From: Sphaerisporangium perillae
GTDB taxonomy: Bacteria > Actinomycetota > Actinomycetes > Streptosporangiales > Streptosporangiaceae
Length of the DNA: 64,000 nt
Reading direction: 5' to 3'
Assembly (NCBI RefSeq): GCF_023276435.1
Contig: NZ_JALLPO010000017.1
Span: forward strand, 115,672 to 179,671
Shown one piece after another: positions 1 through 8,826 of this stretch. The position numbers and the translations under genes were made by a program. The notes beneath the pieces are model-generated. The model saw nothing but the letters and a program-made list of their open reading frames with translations, did not search any database and was not told the DNA's origin. The number at the start of each line of letters is the position of its first letter. Within the stretch, counting starts at the first letter, position 1.

Positions 1-759
1 GCGCAGCGCTGCGGCACCACCTCGCTCTACCGGGCGCTGGCCCAGCACCCGCTCGTCCTCAAACCGGTGCTCCGCAAGGGCGTCCACTACTTCGACATGG
101 CCTACGACAAGGGTCCTTCGTGGTACCGCGCGCACTTCCCGCTGAAGGCGACCGCGCACCGCCTGGAACGCAGGTTCGGCATCCGCCCGCTCACCTTCGA
201 GTCCTCGCCGTACTACCTGTTCCACCCGCTGGCCGCGCCCCGCATCGCCCACGACCTGACCGGCGTGAAGCTCATCGTGCTGGTCCGCGACCCGGTCGAG
301 CGGGCGTACTCCGCTCACGCGCACGAGGTGGCGCGTGGCTTCGAGACCGAGCCGTCGTTCGAGCGCGCGATCGACCTGGAGCCGCACCGGCTGGCCGGGG
401 AGGCCGAACGGCTGCACGCCGACCCCTCCGCACGCAGCCACGCCCACCGCCACCACGCGTACGTGGCCCGGGGCCAGTACGCCGAGCAGCTCGCGAGGCT
501 GGAGCCACTGGTCGGCCGGGACCGCATCCTGCTGGTCGACAGCGGCTGTCTGTTCGCCAACCCCGAGAGCGTGTACGACCGGGTGCTGGAGTTCCTCGGG
601 CTCCCCCGTCTCGGGGATCCGGTGTTCGAGCGCCACAACGCCCGGCCGCGCCCCTCGGACATGCCGGCGTCCCTGCGCCGGAGACTGTCGGAGCATTTCG
701 CCCCCTGGGACGCCCGCCTCGACCCCTGGCTCGGCGACCAGCCATCATGGCGCCGCTGA
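1..759 (+). CDS. Sulfotransferase, 5' end cut by window edge
   Basis: A PAPS-dependent sulfotransferase that would transfer sulfate to a hydroxyl on a glycan or small molecule. The reading frame is open from base 1 and its first codons give QRCGTTSLYRAL, the 5'-phosphosulfate-binding loop that normally lies very near the N-terminus, so only a few residues are missing. The 3'-phosphate-binding motif LVRDPVERAYSAH follows at about residue 92. The protein ends in WLGDQPSWRR. Its stop lies inside the start of the downstream flippase gene, so the two are translationally coupled. The acceptor cannot be told from sequence. It belongs with two further sulfotransferases within 8 kb. Confidence 0.9.
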   Translation, partial: AQRCGTTSLYRALAQHPLVLKPVLRKGVHYFDMAYDKGPSWYRAHFPLKATAHRLERRFGIRPLTFESSPYYLFHPLAAPRIAHDLTGVKLIVLVRDPVERAYSAHAHEVARGFETEPSFERAIDLEPHRLAGEAERLHADPSARSHAHRHHAYVARGQYAEQLARLEPLVGRDRILLVDSGCLFANPESVYDRVLEFLGLPRLGDPVFERHNARPRPSDMPASLRRRLSEHFAPWDARLDPWLGDQPSWRR

Positions 760-2231
760 ACACCCCCGTACCGGCCGGGGGAGGCACGCGTTCGCTGGTC
801 AAGGGAGGTGCGGCCGGGCTGGCCGGGGCGGCCGTCAACGCGGCCTCGCAGTTCCTGATCGTGGTGGCCGTGACCAGAGGGCTCGACGCTCGCACGGCGG
901 GCTGCTTCTTCACCGCGACGACGCTGTGCCTGATGGCCGTGGGCATCCTCCGGCTGGACGCCGGGAACGGGCTGATCTACTTCATCGCCCGATCCCATGG
1001 ATCCGGCTATCGCGACGTATCACGATTTATCCGCGCGGCAGTGGTTCCCGTGGCCGGCGTGTCCATCGCCGCGACGGCCGTAGTGGTCATCTTCGCCGAC
1101 CCGATCGGGGCCGCGTTGATGTCCGGCGCCGAGCCGGCCATGCCCGGGGCGGCGTTGACGCCCGGCCCCGAGCCGGCCACGCTCGGCCCGGCGCTCCGCG
1201 TGCTCGCCCTCGCCCTGCCCGTCATGGTCTGCGCCGACGTCCTTCTGTCCGCGACGCGCGGCTTCGGCACGATGCGCCCGACCGTGTTCCTGGGCGGGAT
1301 GCTCCAGCCGGGGGCGCAGCTCGTCCACGTCACGACCCTCGCGCTGACCGGCGTCACCGCCGGGTGGACGCTGTCCGCGGCGTGGGCCGCTCCCGCGCTG
1401 CCCGTCCTCGTGCTGAGCGCCCTCTTGCTACACCGGCGGCTCCCCTCCGGGCCGCACATCCCGGACTGCGGACACCGGTTCGGGCAGGTGCCGGAGCCCG
1501 GACGCGGGTTCCAGCACGCCCCGGGGCCCGGACGCGAGTTCCGGCGGGTCTCCGGAAGCGCGGGGGAGTTCTGGCGCTACACGGCTCCCCGGGCCCTGGG
1601 GGGCGCGGCGCAGGCGGTGTTCCAGCGGCTCGACATCGTCATCGTGGCGGTGCTCGCCGGGCCCGAGGAGGCGGCGCTGTACACCGCCGCCACCCGTTTC
1701 AAGGTCGCCGGTCAGCTCGTGAACCAGGGGTTCGCCCAGGCGGTGCAGCCTCGGCTGGTACGGGCGATGGCCGAAGGCGATCTGCGGCTCGCCCGCAGGC
1801 TCTACCAGACGACCACGATGTGGCTCGTGCTGCTGACCTGGCCGGTCTGGCTGGGCTATGCCCTGCTCGCGCCGTGGCTGCTGCGGGCGTTCGGCGACGG
1901 ATATCGGGACGGAGCCGCCGTGGCGGTGGTCCTCGCCGCGACCATGATGCTGGCGACCGCCTGTGGCATGGTCGACGTGGTGCTGATCGCCGCCGGGCAC
2001 ACCGCTTCCAGCATGGCCAACATCCTCGGCGCGATCGCGGTGACCGTCGCCCTCGACGTCGTGCTGGTCCCCTCGCACGGCGCGCTCGGGGCCGCCCTCG
2101 GCTGGTCCGGAGGGATGCTGGCCAAGAACCTGCTCCCCCTGTTCAAGATCGCCCGCCTGTACGGGCTGCGCCCCTTCGGCGCCCACAGCCTCCCCTCTCT
2201 GCGCCCATGGCGCCCGGAGGAGGCGCGATGA
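747..2231 (+). CDS. Wzx/MATE-like polysaccharide flippase
   Basis: A multi-spanning membrane protein of 494 residues, the usual length of oligosaccharide-lipid flippases (Wzx, polysaccharide transport family). It begins MAPLNTPVP and has about twelve to fourteen hydrophobic segments; the first (ALA-rich, near residue 25) matches the N-terminal helix of this family. A proline/glycine-rich insert at about residues 230-270 separates the two six-helix halves. It probably moves an undecaprenyl-linked sugar unit across the membrane. The ATG at 747 overlaps the upstream sulfotransferase by 13 bp and the stop overlaps the next gene by 4 bp (ATGA). No strong ribosome site is visible, consistent with coupling. 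Confidence 0.8.
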   Translation: MAPLNTPVPAGGGTRSLVKGGAAGLAGAAVNAASQFLIVVAVTRGLDARTAGCFFTATTLCLMAVGILRLDAGNGLIYFIARSHGSGYRDVSRFIRAAVVPVAGVSIAATAVVVIFADPIGAALMSGAEPAMPGAALTPGPEPATLGPALRVLALALPVMVCADVLLSATRGFGTMRPTVFLGGMLQPGAQLVHVTTLALTGVTAGWTLSAAWAAPALPVLVLSALLLHRRLPSGPHIPDCGHRFGQVPEPGRGFQHAPGPGREFRRVSGSAGEFWRYTAPRALGGAAQAVFQRLDIVIVAVLAGPEEAALYTAATRFKVAGQLVNQGFAQAVQPRLVRAMAEGDLRLARRLYQTTTMWLVLLTWPVWLGYALLAPWLLRAFGDGYRDGAAVAVVLAATMMLATACGMVDVVLIAAGHTASSMANILGAIAVTVALDVVLVPSHGALGAALGWSGGMLAKNLLPLFKIARLYGLRPFGAHSLPSLRPWRPEEAR

Positions 2232-3313
2232 GCACCCCGCCGATCCGCCCTGACGACCTCCCTCCCCCTGCCCCAGGCCCACCACTCCCCCCCACCGGCC
2301 CGCGGACCGCCTCCGCCGGCCCGCCGCGCCCCGCTGCGGGTCCACGACTTCCCGCCGCCGGGCCGCCGATTCTGGTCACGGGGCTGCCGCGGAGTGGTAC
2401 GAGCTGGGCGGGCAAGATGCTCGCCGCCGGTGGGGGTGCGGTCTACGTCAACGAGCCGCTCAACCCGCAGCGTCCACCCGGGCGCTCCCCCGGTGTGCTG
2501 AACGCCACGGTGGGCCACCGGTTCCAATACATCTGCCGGGACAACGAGGGGCCGTGGCTGCGCGCCTTCGCCGACACCGTGGCGCTGCGCTACCGGTACG
2601 CCGCCGAGCTGGGGCGCAACCGGTCCCCTGGGGATCTGGCACGCCTGCTGAAGAACGCCTCCGCCTTCACGCTCGGCAGGCTGCGCGACCGCCGGGCGCT
2701 GCTCGACGACCCGTTCGCGCTGTTCTCGGCGGGCTGGTTCGCCGAACGGCTCGGCTGCCGGGTGGTGCTGCTGGTGCGCGACCCGGTGTCGCTGGCGGCG
2801 AGCTGGCGGCGGCTCGGGTGGACGGTCTACTTCCATGAGCTGCTCGAACAACCGCTGCTGGTGCGCGACCACCCGCCGGTCGAGACCCTCCGCCCGCTGG
2901 TCGGCTCGCAGGACCGCGTGGCGAAGACCGCCGCCCTGTGGGCCGTGGCACGGGAGGTCGCGCAGACCCTGGCGGAGCGTCATCCGGCCGTCCGCCTGGT
3001 GGGCTACGAGGCTCTCGCCGCCGACCCGGTCACCGGCTACCGGGACCTGTACGCGTGGTGCGGCCTGCCCTGGACGCCCGTGGCGGCGCGGCGCGTCGAG
3101 CGGGCCTGCACGGCGGCGGGCTCCGCGGACGCCTCCAGGCGCGCCGGCTTCGCCTGGACCGGCCTGTCCCGTACGGCCTACCGGCCCATGGACTCACGCC
3201 AGGCCCTGGCCCGCGCCCGTGACGGGCTCACCCTCGAGGAGATCACCCGCGTCGACGCGCTCACGCGATCTCACCGGCGCGGTATCCCCACCCCTTGGAC
3301 CGACCGGCAATAG
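2228..3313 (+). CDS. Sulfotransferase with proline-rich N-terminus
   Basis: A 361-residue sulfotransferase-family protein, third gene of the coupled sulfotransferase-flippase-sulfotransferase operon (ATGA overlap with the flippase). The 5'-phosphosulfate loop TGLPRSGTSW lies at residues 51-60 and the 3'-phosphate motif VRDPVSLAASW at about residue 183. The first 45 residues are a proline/glycine-rich, probably disordered extension that is absent from most relatives; a later start is possible but the ATGA coupling favours this one. It is only distantly similar to the first sulfotransferase, which suggests a different acceptor position rather than a recent duplication. Confidence 0.85.
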   Translation: MSTPPIRPDDLPPPAPGPPLPPTGPRTASAGPPRPAAGPRLPAAGPPILVTGLPRSGTSWAGKMLAAGGGAVYVNEPLNPQRPPGRSPGVLNATVGHRFQYICRDNEGPWLRAFADTVALRYRYAAELGRNRSPGDLARLLKNASAFTLGRLRDRRALLDDPFALFSAGWFAERLGCRVVLLVRDPVSLAASWRRLGWTVYFHELLEQPLLVRDHPPVETLRPLVGSQDRVAKTAALWAVAREVAQTLAERHPAVRLVGYEALAADPVTGYRDLYAWCGLPWTPVAARRVERACTAAGSADASRRAGFAWTGLSRTAYRPMDSRQALARARDGLTLEEITRVDALTRSHRRGIPTPWTDRQ

Positions 3314-3429
3314 AGATCATCCCGGCTGAGCTCGCCGGACCCATTTCAGCGGACCCTGCTCCCTTCATGTCCGTATTGGTGGGGTATGTGGCATTGCTGA
3401 CATCGCATCGGCTGCTAGATGCTTGATCC

Positions 3430-4398
3430 ATGAACGGCGCTGAGGTGCTTGTGGTGGTTTACGACGGGGTCCAGTTGCTGGATGTCGCGGGGCCACTGGA
3501 AGCGTTCGATGGAGCGACCCGGGCCTCAGCGGGCGCTTACCGGGTGCGGCTGGCCTCGCTCGGCGGCCGGGACGTGGTGACGTCGTCAGGCGTACGTCTC
3601 GGCGTCGATACGGACCTGGCACGGGTGGAGGGCGCGCCGGATACGCTGCTCGTGGCGGGGGGCTGGGGCCACGCCGCTGCGGTGGGCGACCGCGAACTGG
3701 TCGGTCAGGTGCGGCGGTTGTCTGGCGGGGCCCGCCGGACCGTCTCGGTGTGCACAGGCGCTTTCGTGCTGGCCGAGGCCGGGTTGCTGGACGGTCGGCG
3801 GGCCACGACGCACTGGGCGTACTGTGCCGACCTGGCCGAGGCCTACCCGGCTGTGACCGTGGAGCCGGATGCGATCTTCGTCCGGGATGCGGGGGTCGCC
3901 ACGTCGGCCGGGGTCACCGCCGGGCTCGATCTGGCGCTCGCGCTCATCGAGGAGGATCACGGGGCGGAACTGGCGCGCCGGGTCGCCAAGTGGCTGGTGG
4001 TGTTCCTGCAGCGGCCGGGAGGGCAGTCGCAGTTCAGCATGTGGTCCCGGGTCCGCCCGTCGGGCGATGACACACTGCGACGGCTGCTCGGCGAGATCGC
4101 CGCTGATCCGGCGGCTGATCACTCGGTTCCGGCGTTGGCCGAGCGGCTATCGGTGAGCGCGCGCCATGTCAGTCGCGTGTTCGCGCGGGAGATCGGCATG
4201 AGCCCGGGCCGGTACGTGGAGCGGGCTCGTGTCGAGGCGGCACAGGTCCTGCTGGAGATGGGCCGCGACGGTGTGGAGAGCATCGCCCGGCGATGCGGCT
4301 TCGGAACCGCCGAGGCCATGCGCCGGGCGTTCCTCAGGGAGATCGGCGTGCCGCCCAGCGCCTACCGCGACCGCTTCGTCGGCACCGCGGCGATCTGA
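3430..4398 (+). CDS. GlxA-family transcriptional regulator (DJ-1 domain + AraC HTH)
   Basis: A 322-residue regulator with an N-terminal DJ-1/PfpI-like domain (about residues 4-170) and a C-terminal AraC helix-turn-helix pair (about residues 215-320). The nucleophile-elbow region SVCTGAFVLAEAG is kept, and the ThHWAYC segment typical of the family follows. The second HTH shows GFGTAEAMRRAFLREIG, the usual AraC signature. In this family the DJ-1 domain is thought to sense a small ligand. It is followed after 77 bp by a stand-alone DJ-1 protein in the same direction, its likely target gene. Confidence 0.9.
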   Translation: MNGAEVLVVVYDGVQLLDVAGPLEAFDGATRASAGAYRVRLASLGGRDVVTSSGVRLGVDTDLARVEGAPDTLLVAGGWGHAAAVGDRELVGQVRRLSGGARRTVSVCTGAFVLAEAGLLDGRRATTHWAYCADLAEAYPAVTVEPDAIFVRDAGVATSAGVTAGLDLALALIEEDHGAELARRVAKWLVVFLQRPGGQSQFSMWSRVRPSGDDTLRRLLGEIAADPAADHSVPALAERLSVSARHVSRVFAREIGMSPGRYVERARVEAAQVLLEMGRDGVESIARRCGFGTAEAMRRAFLREIGVPPSAYRDRFVGTAAI

Positions 4399-4475
4399 CC
4401 TCACCGCCCCTTTCCAGAACACCGCTCACCAGGCGCAAGCCATCGCCGACCCATCGTTGACGAGGAGACTTCGCG

Positions 4476-5102
4476 ATGAATGTGGCATTCGTGCTTTATG
4501 ACCAGATGACCGCCCTGGACATGATCGGCCCCTACGAGGTGCTGGCCGGTCATCCACAGGTGATGCCCCACTTCGTTGCCGCGCGGGCCGGGGGCGTGCG
4601 CTGCGACAACGGGCTCACGCTGCAGGCCGACGTCGGTTTCGACGAGATGCCCGCGCCCGAGCTCATCGTTGTTCCGGGCAGTTCGCACTGGCGCAGGGCT
4701 CTCGATGACGAGCCCCTGATCGCCTGGCTGGCCGCCACCTGCCCGACGGCCGGGTGCACCGTTTCGGTCTGTTCGGGCTCCACGCTGCTGGCCAAGGCCG
4801 GCATCCTGGCCGGCCGCCCGGCGACCACCCATTGGGCGGTGCGGGAAGTCCTTGCCGCATACGGCGCCATCGTCAGCACCGAACGTGTGGTCGTCGACAA
4901 GGACGTGATCACCTGCGCCGGGGTGTCGGCCGGCATCGACATGGCCCTGACCCTCGCGGCTCGCCTGTGGGGCGAGTCGACGGCCAAGGCGATCCAACTC
5001 GCTCTCGAATACGACCCCCGGCCGCCGTTCGACTGCGGGTCACCGGACAAGGCGCCACCCGAAATCGTCGCCGCCGTACGAACCCTGCTGACAGGTGCGT
5101 GA
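4476..5102 (+). CDS. DJ-1/PfpI family protein (isonitrile hydratase-like)
   Basis: A 208-residue single-domain DJ-1/PfpI protein. The conserved cysteine sits in VSVCSGSTLLAKAG (about residue 100), with the family glutamate near PYEVLAG (about residue 20). The ATG is preceded by GAGGAGACTTCGCG, a good ribosome site. The set of motifs is that of the isonitrile hydratase-like subgroup, but substrate cannot be assigned. It probably forms an operon with the GlxA-type regulator upstream. Confidence 0.85.
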   Translation: MNVAFVLYDQMTALDMIGPYEVLAGHPQVMPHFVAARAGGVRCDNGLTLQADVGFDEMPAPELIVVPGSSHWRRALDDEPLIAWLAATCPTAGCTVSVCSGSTLLAKAGILAGRPATTHWAVREVLAAYGAIVSTERVVVDKDVITCAGVSAGIDMALTLAARLWGESTAKAIQLALEYDPRPPFDCGSPDKAPPEIVAAVRTLLTGA

Positions 5103-5318
5103 AACAGACACCGCAGTGACCGATAGGCGCACACGGCCGTGCCCGCACCAGAGGTGATCATGAAATAGAAGATGCGTGCGAGCCGAACGACTGGAAGATC
5201 GTGTTGAACGTCGTCGAAGAGATCATTTGAGGCGTGATGCGCGTCACTCGGCCACGCCGGGCTTACGCCGGCCCCTTGTCGCGGCGGGGCACGGGGACGC
5301 CGTGCGGATCGAGGGGGC
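5103..5318. other. Convergent intergenic region
   Basis: A 216-bp gap between the plus-strand DJ-1 gene and the minus-strand WecG gene. It has a modest GC-rich hairpin, GCACGG...CCGTGC, at about 5288-5304 that may serve as a terminator. No credible gene is seen. Confidence 0.4.
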
Positions 5319-6236
5319 TCAACGCGTTGACGGGTCAGGCAGACCGGCCACCGCTGGGTGGTCGAGGGACCCCGGGACCTTCACCCGCCGGCCCGTACGT
5401 TGCCGGAGCCTCTGCGCGAGGTGCCGGCAGAAGCACGCCGCGAGAAGGCGGAGCGCGAAGGGCAGGTCGTCGACGAGGTAGCGGCGGGCGAGACGGCCGG
5501 GCTCGGCGGCCAGGCGGTACAGCCACTCCAGCCCCGAGCGGCGCATCCACTCGGGAGCGCGCCGCACCGAGCCGGCGGTGAAGGCGATCGCCGCGCCGCA
5601 GCCGACGAACCAGGTGCCCGGCAGGTCGGCGCGGAGCAGGTCGATGAGGCGATCTTGCTTGGGGAAGCCGAGGCCGACGAACACCACGCGGGGCCGCGCC
5701 GCCAGCAGCGCCTCCCGTACGGACGCGAGGCCCTCCGCCGAGGTCTCGAACCCGAACGGCGGGGACGCCACCCCCGCGACCCGAAGATCTGGATAGCGGT
5801 CGCGCAGCACCTCGGCCGCGCGCACCGCGACGCCGGGCGGCCCGCCGAGGAGGTAGACCGGCAGCCCCTTGGACGCCGCCGCCTCCGACAGCGACCAGAT
5901 CAGGTCGGCTCCGGTGATGCGTTCCGGGACGGGCGTGCCCAGCAGCTTGGACGCCCAGACCAGCGGCATGCCGTCGGGCACGGCGAGGTCGGCGCCCGCC
6001 ACGATGGCGCGTACCTCGGGGTCTCTGGAGCAGGCGCGGCAGATGTCGACGTTGGGCGTGACCACGTGCCCGCCCTGCCCTCGTCCGAGGGCGGCGACGA
6101 CGTGTGCGACCACTTCCGCTTCGGTGAGGGCGTCGACGGCGACACCCGCCACCGTCACCCTGTCCCGGCTCCCGATCGCCCCGCCCCGGCTCTCGACCGT
6201 GAGGCGCGGGGCGCCGAGGAGTGTTCGCGGCGCCAT
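5319..6236 (-). CDS. WecG/TagA/CpsF-family glycosyltransferase
   Basis: A GT26-family enzyme of 305 residues that adds a sugar, typically N-acetylmannosamine or a uronic acid, to an undecaprenyl-diphosphate-linked acceptor. Motifs seen: VTPNVDICRACSRDPE, DLAVPDGMPLVWASKLLG with the catalytic Asp region, PVYLLGGPPGVA, and VGLGFPKQD. A C-terminal basic, hydrophobic tail would hold it at the membrane. The start ATG at 6236 overlaps the upstream GT2 stop by 4 bp. It is the last gene of a three-gene minus-strand operon (sulfotransferase, GT2, WecG). Confidence 0.88.
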   Translation of the reverse strand: MAPRTLLGAPRLTVESRGGAIGSRDRVTVAGVAVDALTEAEVVAHVVAALGRGQGGHVVTPNVDICRACSRDPEVRAIVAGADLAVPDGMPLVWASKLLGTPVPERITGADLIWSLSEAAASKGLPVYLLGGPPGVAVRAAEVLRDRYPDLRVAGVASPPFGFETSAEGLASVREALLAARPRVVFVGLGFPKQDRLIDLLRADLPGTWFVGCGAAIAFTAGSVRRAPEWMRRSGLEWLYRLAAEPGRLARRYLVDDLPFALRLLAACFCRHLAQRLRQRTGRRVKVPGSLDHPAVAGLPDPSTR

Positions 6237-7171
6237 CAGATGCCGTGCCCTCGGGTATGGAGCAGGCCCATGACCCTGTGCGCCGGGACCACGCCGAGCG
6301 CCACCGCCAGGGCGATGGGGGCGCGCGGCTCGCCCAGGCGGGCGCCGAGCGCCCGGAAGGCCCAGCGCCACGCCTCTCGGCGGCACCCGAGCGCGGCGTT
6401 GTGGAAGGCGAGCTGTCCGTATATGCGTGCGGCGCCGCGCGGATCGGCGGTGAGGTAGGGATGGCGGGCCAGCATCCATTCGAGGCCCGCGATGCGGTCG
6501 GCCCAGCGCGTCGCGTAGGCGGAGCCGCCCCAGCGGACCCGCACCAGCGGCCGGTCGACGTACACGATCGGGTGGCGCCCGGCGGCGCGAAGGGCGAGAT
6601 CCCAGTCTTCGTTCTGCCCGGCGGGCGCGCTCTCGTCCGGCCAGAGCGACCCACGCCTGAACAGGAACGTGGACGAGTGGACCATGGCCATGCGCGACCG
6701 GGTGAGGTGCTGCCTGGTCACCCTGGTCGTGCCGGCGAGCCGGACGGCACGGCGCGAGCCGTACTCCACCTCGATGGCGCACCCCACGAACTCGGCGGCC
6801 GGGTCGGCGGCGAGCGCCACGAGCTGCGCCGCCAGCTTGCCGGGCAGCCACATGTCGTCGTCGTCGCAGAACGCGACCAGGCTCGTGTCGAGCGCGGCGA
6901 TGCCGGTGTTGCGAGCGCCCGGCAGCCCTGGGCTGAGCCGGTTCGCGATCACGTGAACCCGGCCCCGGACCCCGGAGAGGGCACCGGCGGGGTCCATCTG
7001 GACGCCGGACAGTTGCTCCTCCACCATGTCGGCCGAAGCGCCGCCGTCGACCACCACGACGACCTCCACCCCGCCCGGATGCCCCTGGCCGAGCACCGCG
7101 GCCACGGCGGCCCGGAGCAGGTGCGGACGGTCACCGCGCGTGGGGATGACCACGCCGACCGAGGGGCTCAT
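6236..7171 (-). CDS. Glycosyltransferase family 2
   Basis: A 311-residue GT-A fold glycosyltransferase. It begins MSPSVGVVIPTRGDRPH; the nucleotide-sugar-binding VVVVDGGASADM and the metal-binding acidic cluster FCDDDDMW are clear, and the acceptor-side EDWDLALRAA motif follows at about residue 205. It has no membrane segments, so it acts at the inner face on a lipid-linked acceptor. It overlaps its neighbours on both sides by 4 bp (ATGA), showing tight coupling with the sulfotransferase and WecG genes. Confidence 0.88.
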   Translation of the reverse strand: MSPSVGVVIPTRGDRPHLLRAAVAAVLGQGHPGGVEVVVVVDGGASADMVEEQLSGVQMDPAGALSGVRGRVHVIANRLSPGLPGARNTGIAALDTSLVAFCDDDDMWLPGKLAAQLVALAADPAAEFVGCAIEVEYGSRRAVRLAGTTRVTRQHLTRSRMAMVHSSTFLFRRGSLWPDESAPAGQNEDWDLALRAAGRHPIVYVDRPLVRVRWGGSAYATRWADRIAGLEWMLARHPYLTADPRGAARIYGQLAFHNAALGCRREAWRWAFRALGARLGEPRAPIALAVALGVVPAHRVMGLLHTRGHGI

Positions 7172-8160
7172 CGGCACTCCTGCGCCGTCGCGACGCCGGC
7201 GGTGAGCCACGGGGAGGAGGAGGTCGCCTCCGGCGCCTGCCGATCGCGCACGCCGTAGCCGTACTGGAGCATCAACGGCCAGGTCAGGGCGGTGACCAGC
7301 CATCGGTGCCAGAAGGACAGGTGCTCGCGCCAGGAGTCGTCCCTGCTGAGCGCCAGCGGCCCCGCGGTGAAACGCATCGGGTTCCCGGCACAGGTGTGCG
7401 CCACCGACAGCTCGGCCAGCCCGGGACGCAGGAACGTGAGCGCGCCGCCACCGCCGGCGAGCCCAAGCCGGGCCAGCAGGGTGGACAGGACGGTGTGCGG
7501 ATCGGCCAGCAGGTCTTCGTACCTCACGCGGATCACGGTGGCGCCGCGACGCGCGAGCAGTTCGAAGGCGAGGTTCTGGACGACCCAGTGGAGGGTGGTG
7601 CGCCACGGCCGCCAGCGCGTCATGTGGGCGCCGTTCTCGGGCCTGCTGACCCGCCGCCGCCAGGAGTGGGCGACCGCCCGGGGGTCTCGGACGACGTGGA
7701 CGACGCTCAGGTCGACGACCGGCGAGGTGCTCAGGCAGAACGCCAGCGACGCGTGCTTGCTGGAGTCGACCACCACCGGGCAGGCGGCGATCTGGGACGC
7801 GGCCTCGTAGACCCGGGAGTAGGCACGGGTGTAGCCGCTGAGGCCGACGCGGCACCGGCGGGCGGCCAGGGCGGGGATGTGCCTCGTGCGGTCGACCCGG
7901 CGGCGCAGGGTCAGAACACGGTCGGCGAGCCCGGGGGACCATCCTCCGAACGCCCGGATGCCGACCCTGCGCCAGAAGGGGCAGGCGGTGAACGGCTCGC
8001 CGCACCCGCACGGCTCGTGGGCGTTGACCCCGCGCTCCCACAGGTGCACGACCTCACCGAGCGGCACGACGCCGGGCACCTCGCCGAGCAACCGCTCCAG
8101 CAGGGTCGTGCCACTGCGCCCCAGCCCACCTACGAAGACCACACGAACAGCCACTGGCAC
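7168..8160 (-). CDS. Sulfotransferase family protein
   Basis: A 330-residue sulfotransferase, first gene of the minus-strand operon. The 5'-phosphosulfate loop GGLGRSGTTLLERLL is at residues 10-24 and the 3'-phosphate motif HVVRDPRAVAHSW at about 155-168. A cysteine-rich stretch HEPCGCGEPFTACPFW (residues 48-63) is a hallmark of a group of actinobacterial and cyanobacterial sulfotransferases. The start follows a 380-bp upstream region shared with the divergent small membrane protein gene. The acceptor is unknown; the coupled GT2 and WecG genes point to a glycan. Confidence 0.88.
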   Translation of the reverse strand: MPVAVRVVFVGGLGRSGTTLLERLLGEVPGVVPLGEVVHLWERGVNAHEPCGCGEPFTACPFWRRVGIRAFGGWSPGLADRVLTLRRRVDRTRHIPALAARRCRVGLSGYTRAYSRVYEAASQIAACPVVVDSSKHASLAFCLSTSPVVDLSVVHVVRDPRAVAHSWRRRVSRPENGAHMTRWRPWRTTLHWVVQNLAFELLARRGATVIRVRYEDLLADPHTVLSTLLARLGLAGGGGALTFLRPGLAELSVAHTCAGNPMRFTAGPLALSRDDSWREHLSFWHRWLVTALTWPLMLQYGYGVRDRQAPEATSSSPWLTAGVATAQECR

Positions 8161-8540
8161 GGACCCCCGGGAGGACGATCAATACGAAACGTGCCGAGGT
8201 TATCGCGGAGAGTAATCAACGAGTGCGGAAACGGTAAAGGATCTACCTACCGCCACGGCCGCCGCCCGGTCGGCGGCGACGGGCGGACCGCCTCGCCGGG
8301 CCGGCGCGAGAGGGTTCGGCCCCGCAGGGCCAGGGGCAGCGGAAACGATCTCTACGCGGTTTACCACCGCGTGACCCTTTATGGGGGGTGAGGCGTGCCT
8401 AGGCTGGAACCTTTCAGGAAACCGAGGCCTTAACTAACCTGAAAATCCCTGGTCGGTGCGGTTAGTGACCTCCATCACACCAGCGGCCCGGCGCTACGGC
8501 CGTTCCCCTACCGGGGGCGGCGAAGGGAGAAGAGGACACC
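8161..8540. promoter_or_regulatory. Divergent 380-bp intergenic region with two inverted repeats
   Basis: No gene is seen. It must carry promoters for the minus-strand sulfotransferase operon and the plus-strand small protein/kinase operon. Two inverted repeats stand out: ACGCGGT-TTACC-ACCGCGT at 8354-8372 (perfect 7-bp arms) and TTTCAGG/CCTGAAA at 8412-8418 and 8438-8444, which bracket a TA-richer stretch upstream of the kinase operon. Either could be an operator. Confidence 0.5.
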
Positions 8541-8825
8541 ATGAACCCCTACGATATTCCGGCCGGAGAAGGGGACATGCTACTGATCATGATCGGTGGC
8601 GTCCTGCTCTGGCTGAGCATCATCGGGACGGTGCTACTCCGTTACCGGCTCGTCCGATCGAACCGTGCGGTCCCGAGGTGCAGAGAGAAGCCGGCATTCC
8701 AGACGGCGGGCACCGGCGAGATCCGCGATGACGACGTGAGCGAGCGCGGTACCGTCTTCCGGCGCGAGTTCGATGGTGTCGAGCGCCGCGGCGCCTGGAG
8801 CCGCCACTCCAGTCGCGCAGGGTGA
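8541..8825 (+). CDS. Small single-pass membrane protein, unknown
   Basis: A 94-residue protein not recognised as a named family. One strong transmembrane helix spans about residues 13-33 (LLIMIGGVLLWLSIIG core), followed by a basic stretch (RYRLVRSNR) that would place the C-terminus in the cytoplasm, and then a polar tail. A ribosome site (GGGAGAAGAGG) lies just before the ATG. Its stop is 1 bp before the start of the histidine kinase, so the two are probably an operon and the small protein may modulate the kinase. The C-terminal 40 residues are of low confidence as real coding sequence. Confidence 0.5.
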   Translation: MNPYDIPAGEGDMLLIMIGGVLLWLSIIGTVLLRYRLVRSNRAVPRCREKPAFQTAGTGEIRDDDVSERGTVFRREFDGVERRGAWSRHSSRAG

Positions 8826-8826
8826 G

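Noticed and set aside
5319..6851. A 510-residue WecG protein with a long arginine-rich N-terminus
   Set aside because: The extension is an out-of-frame reading of the GT2 gene; ATG 6236 with ATGA overlap is the proper start.
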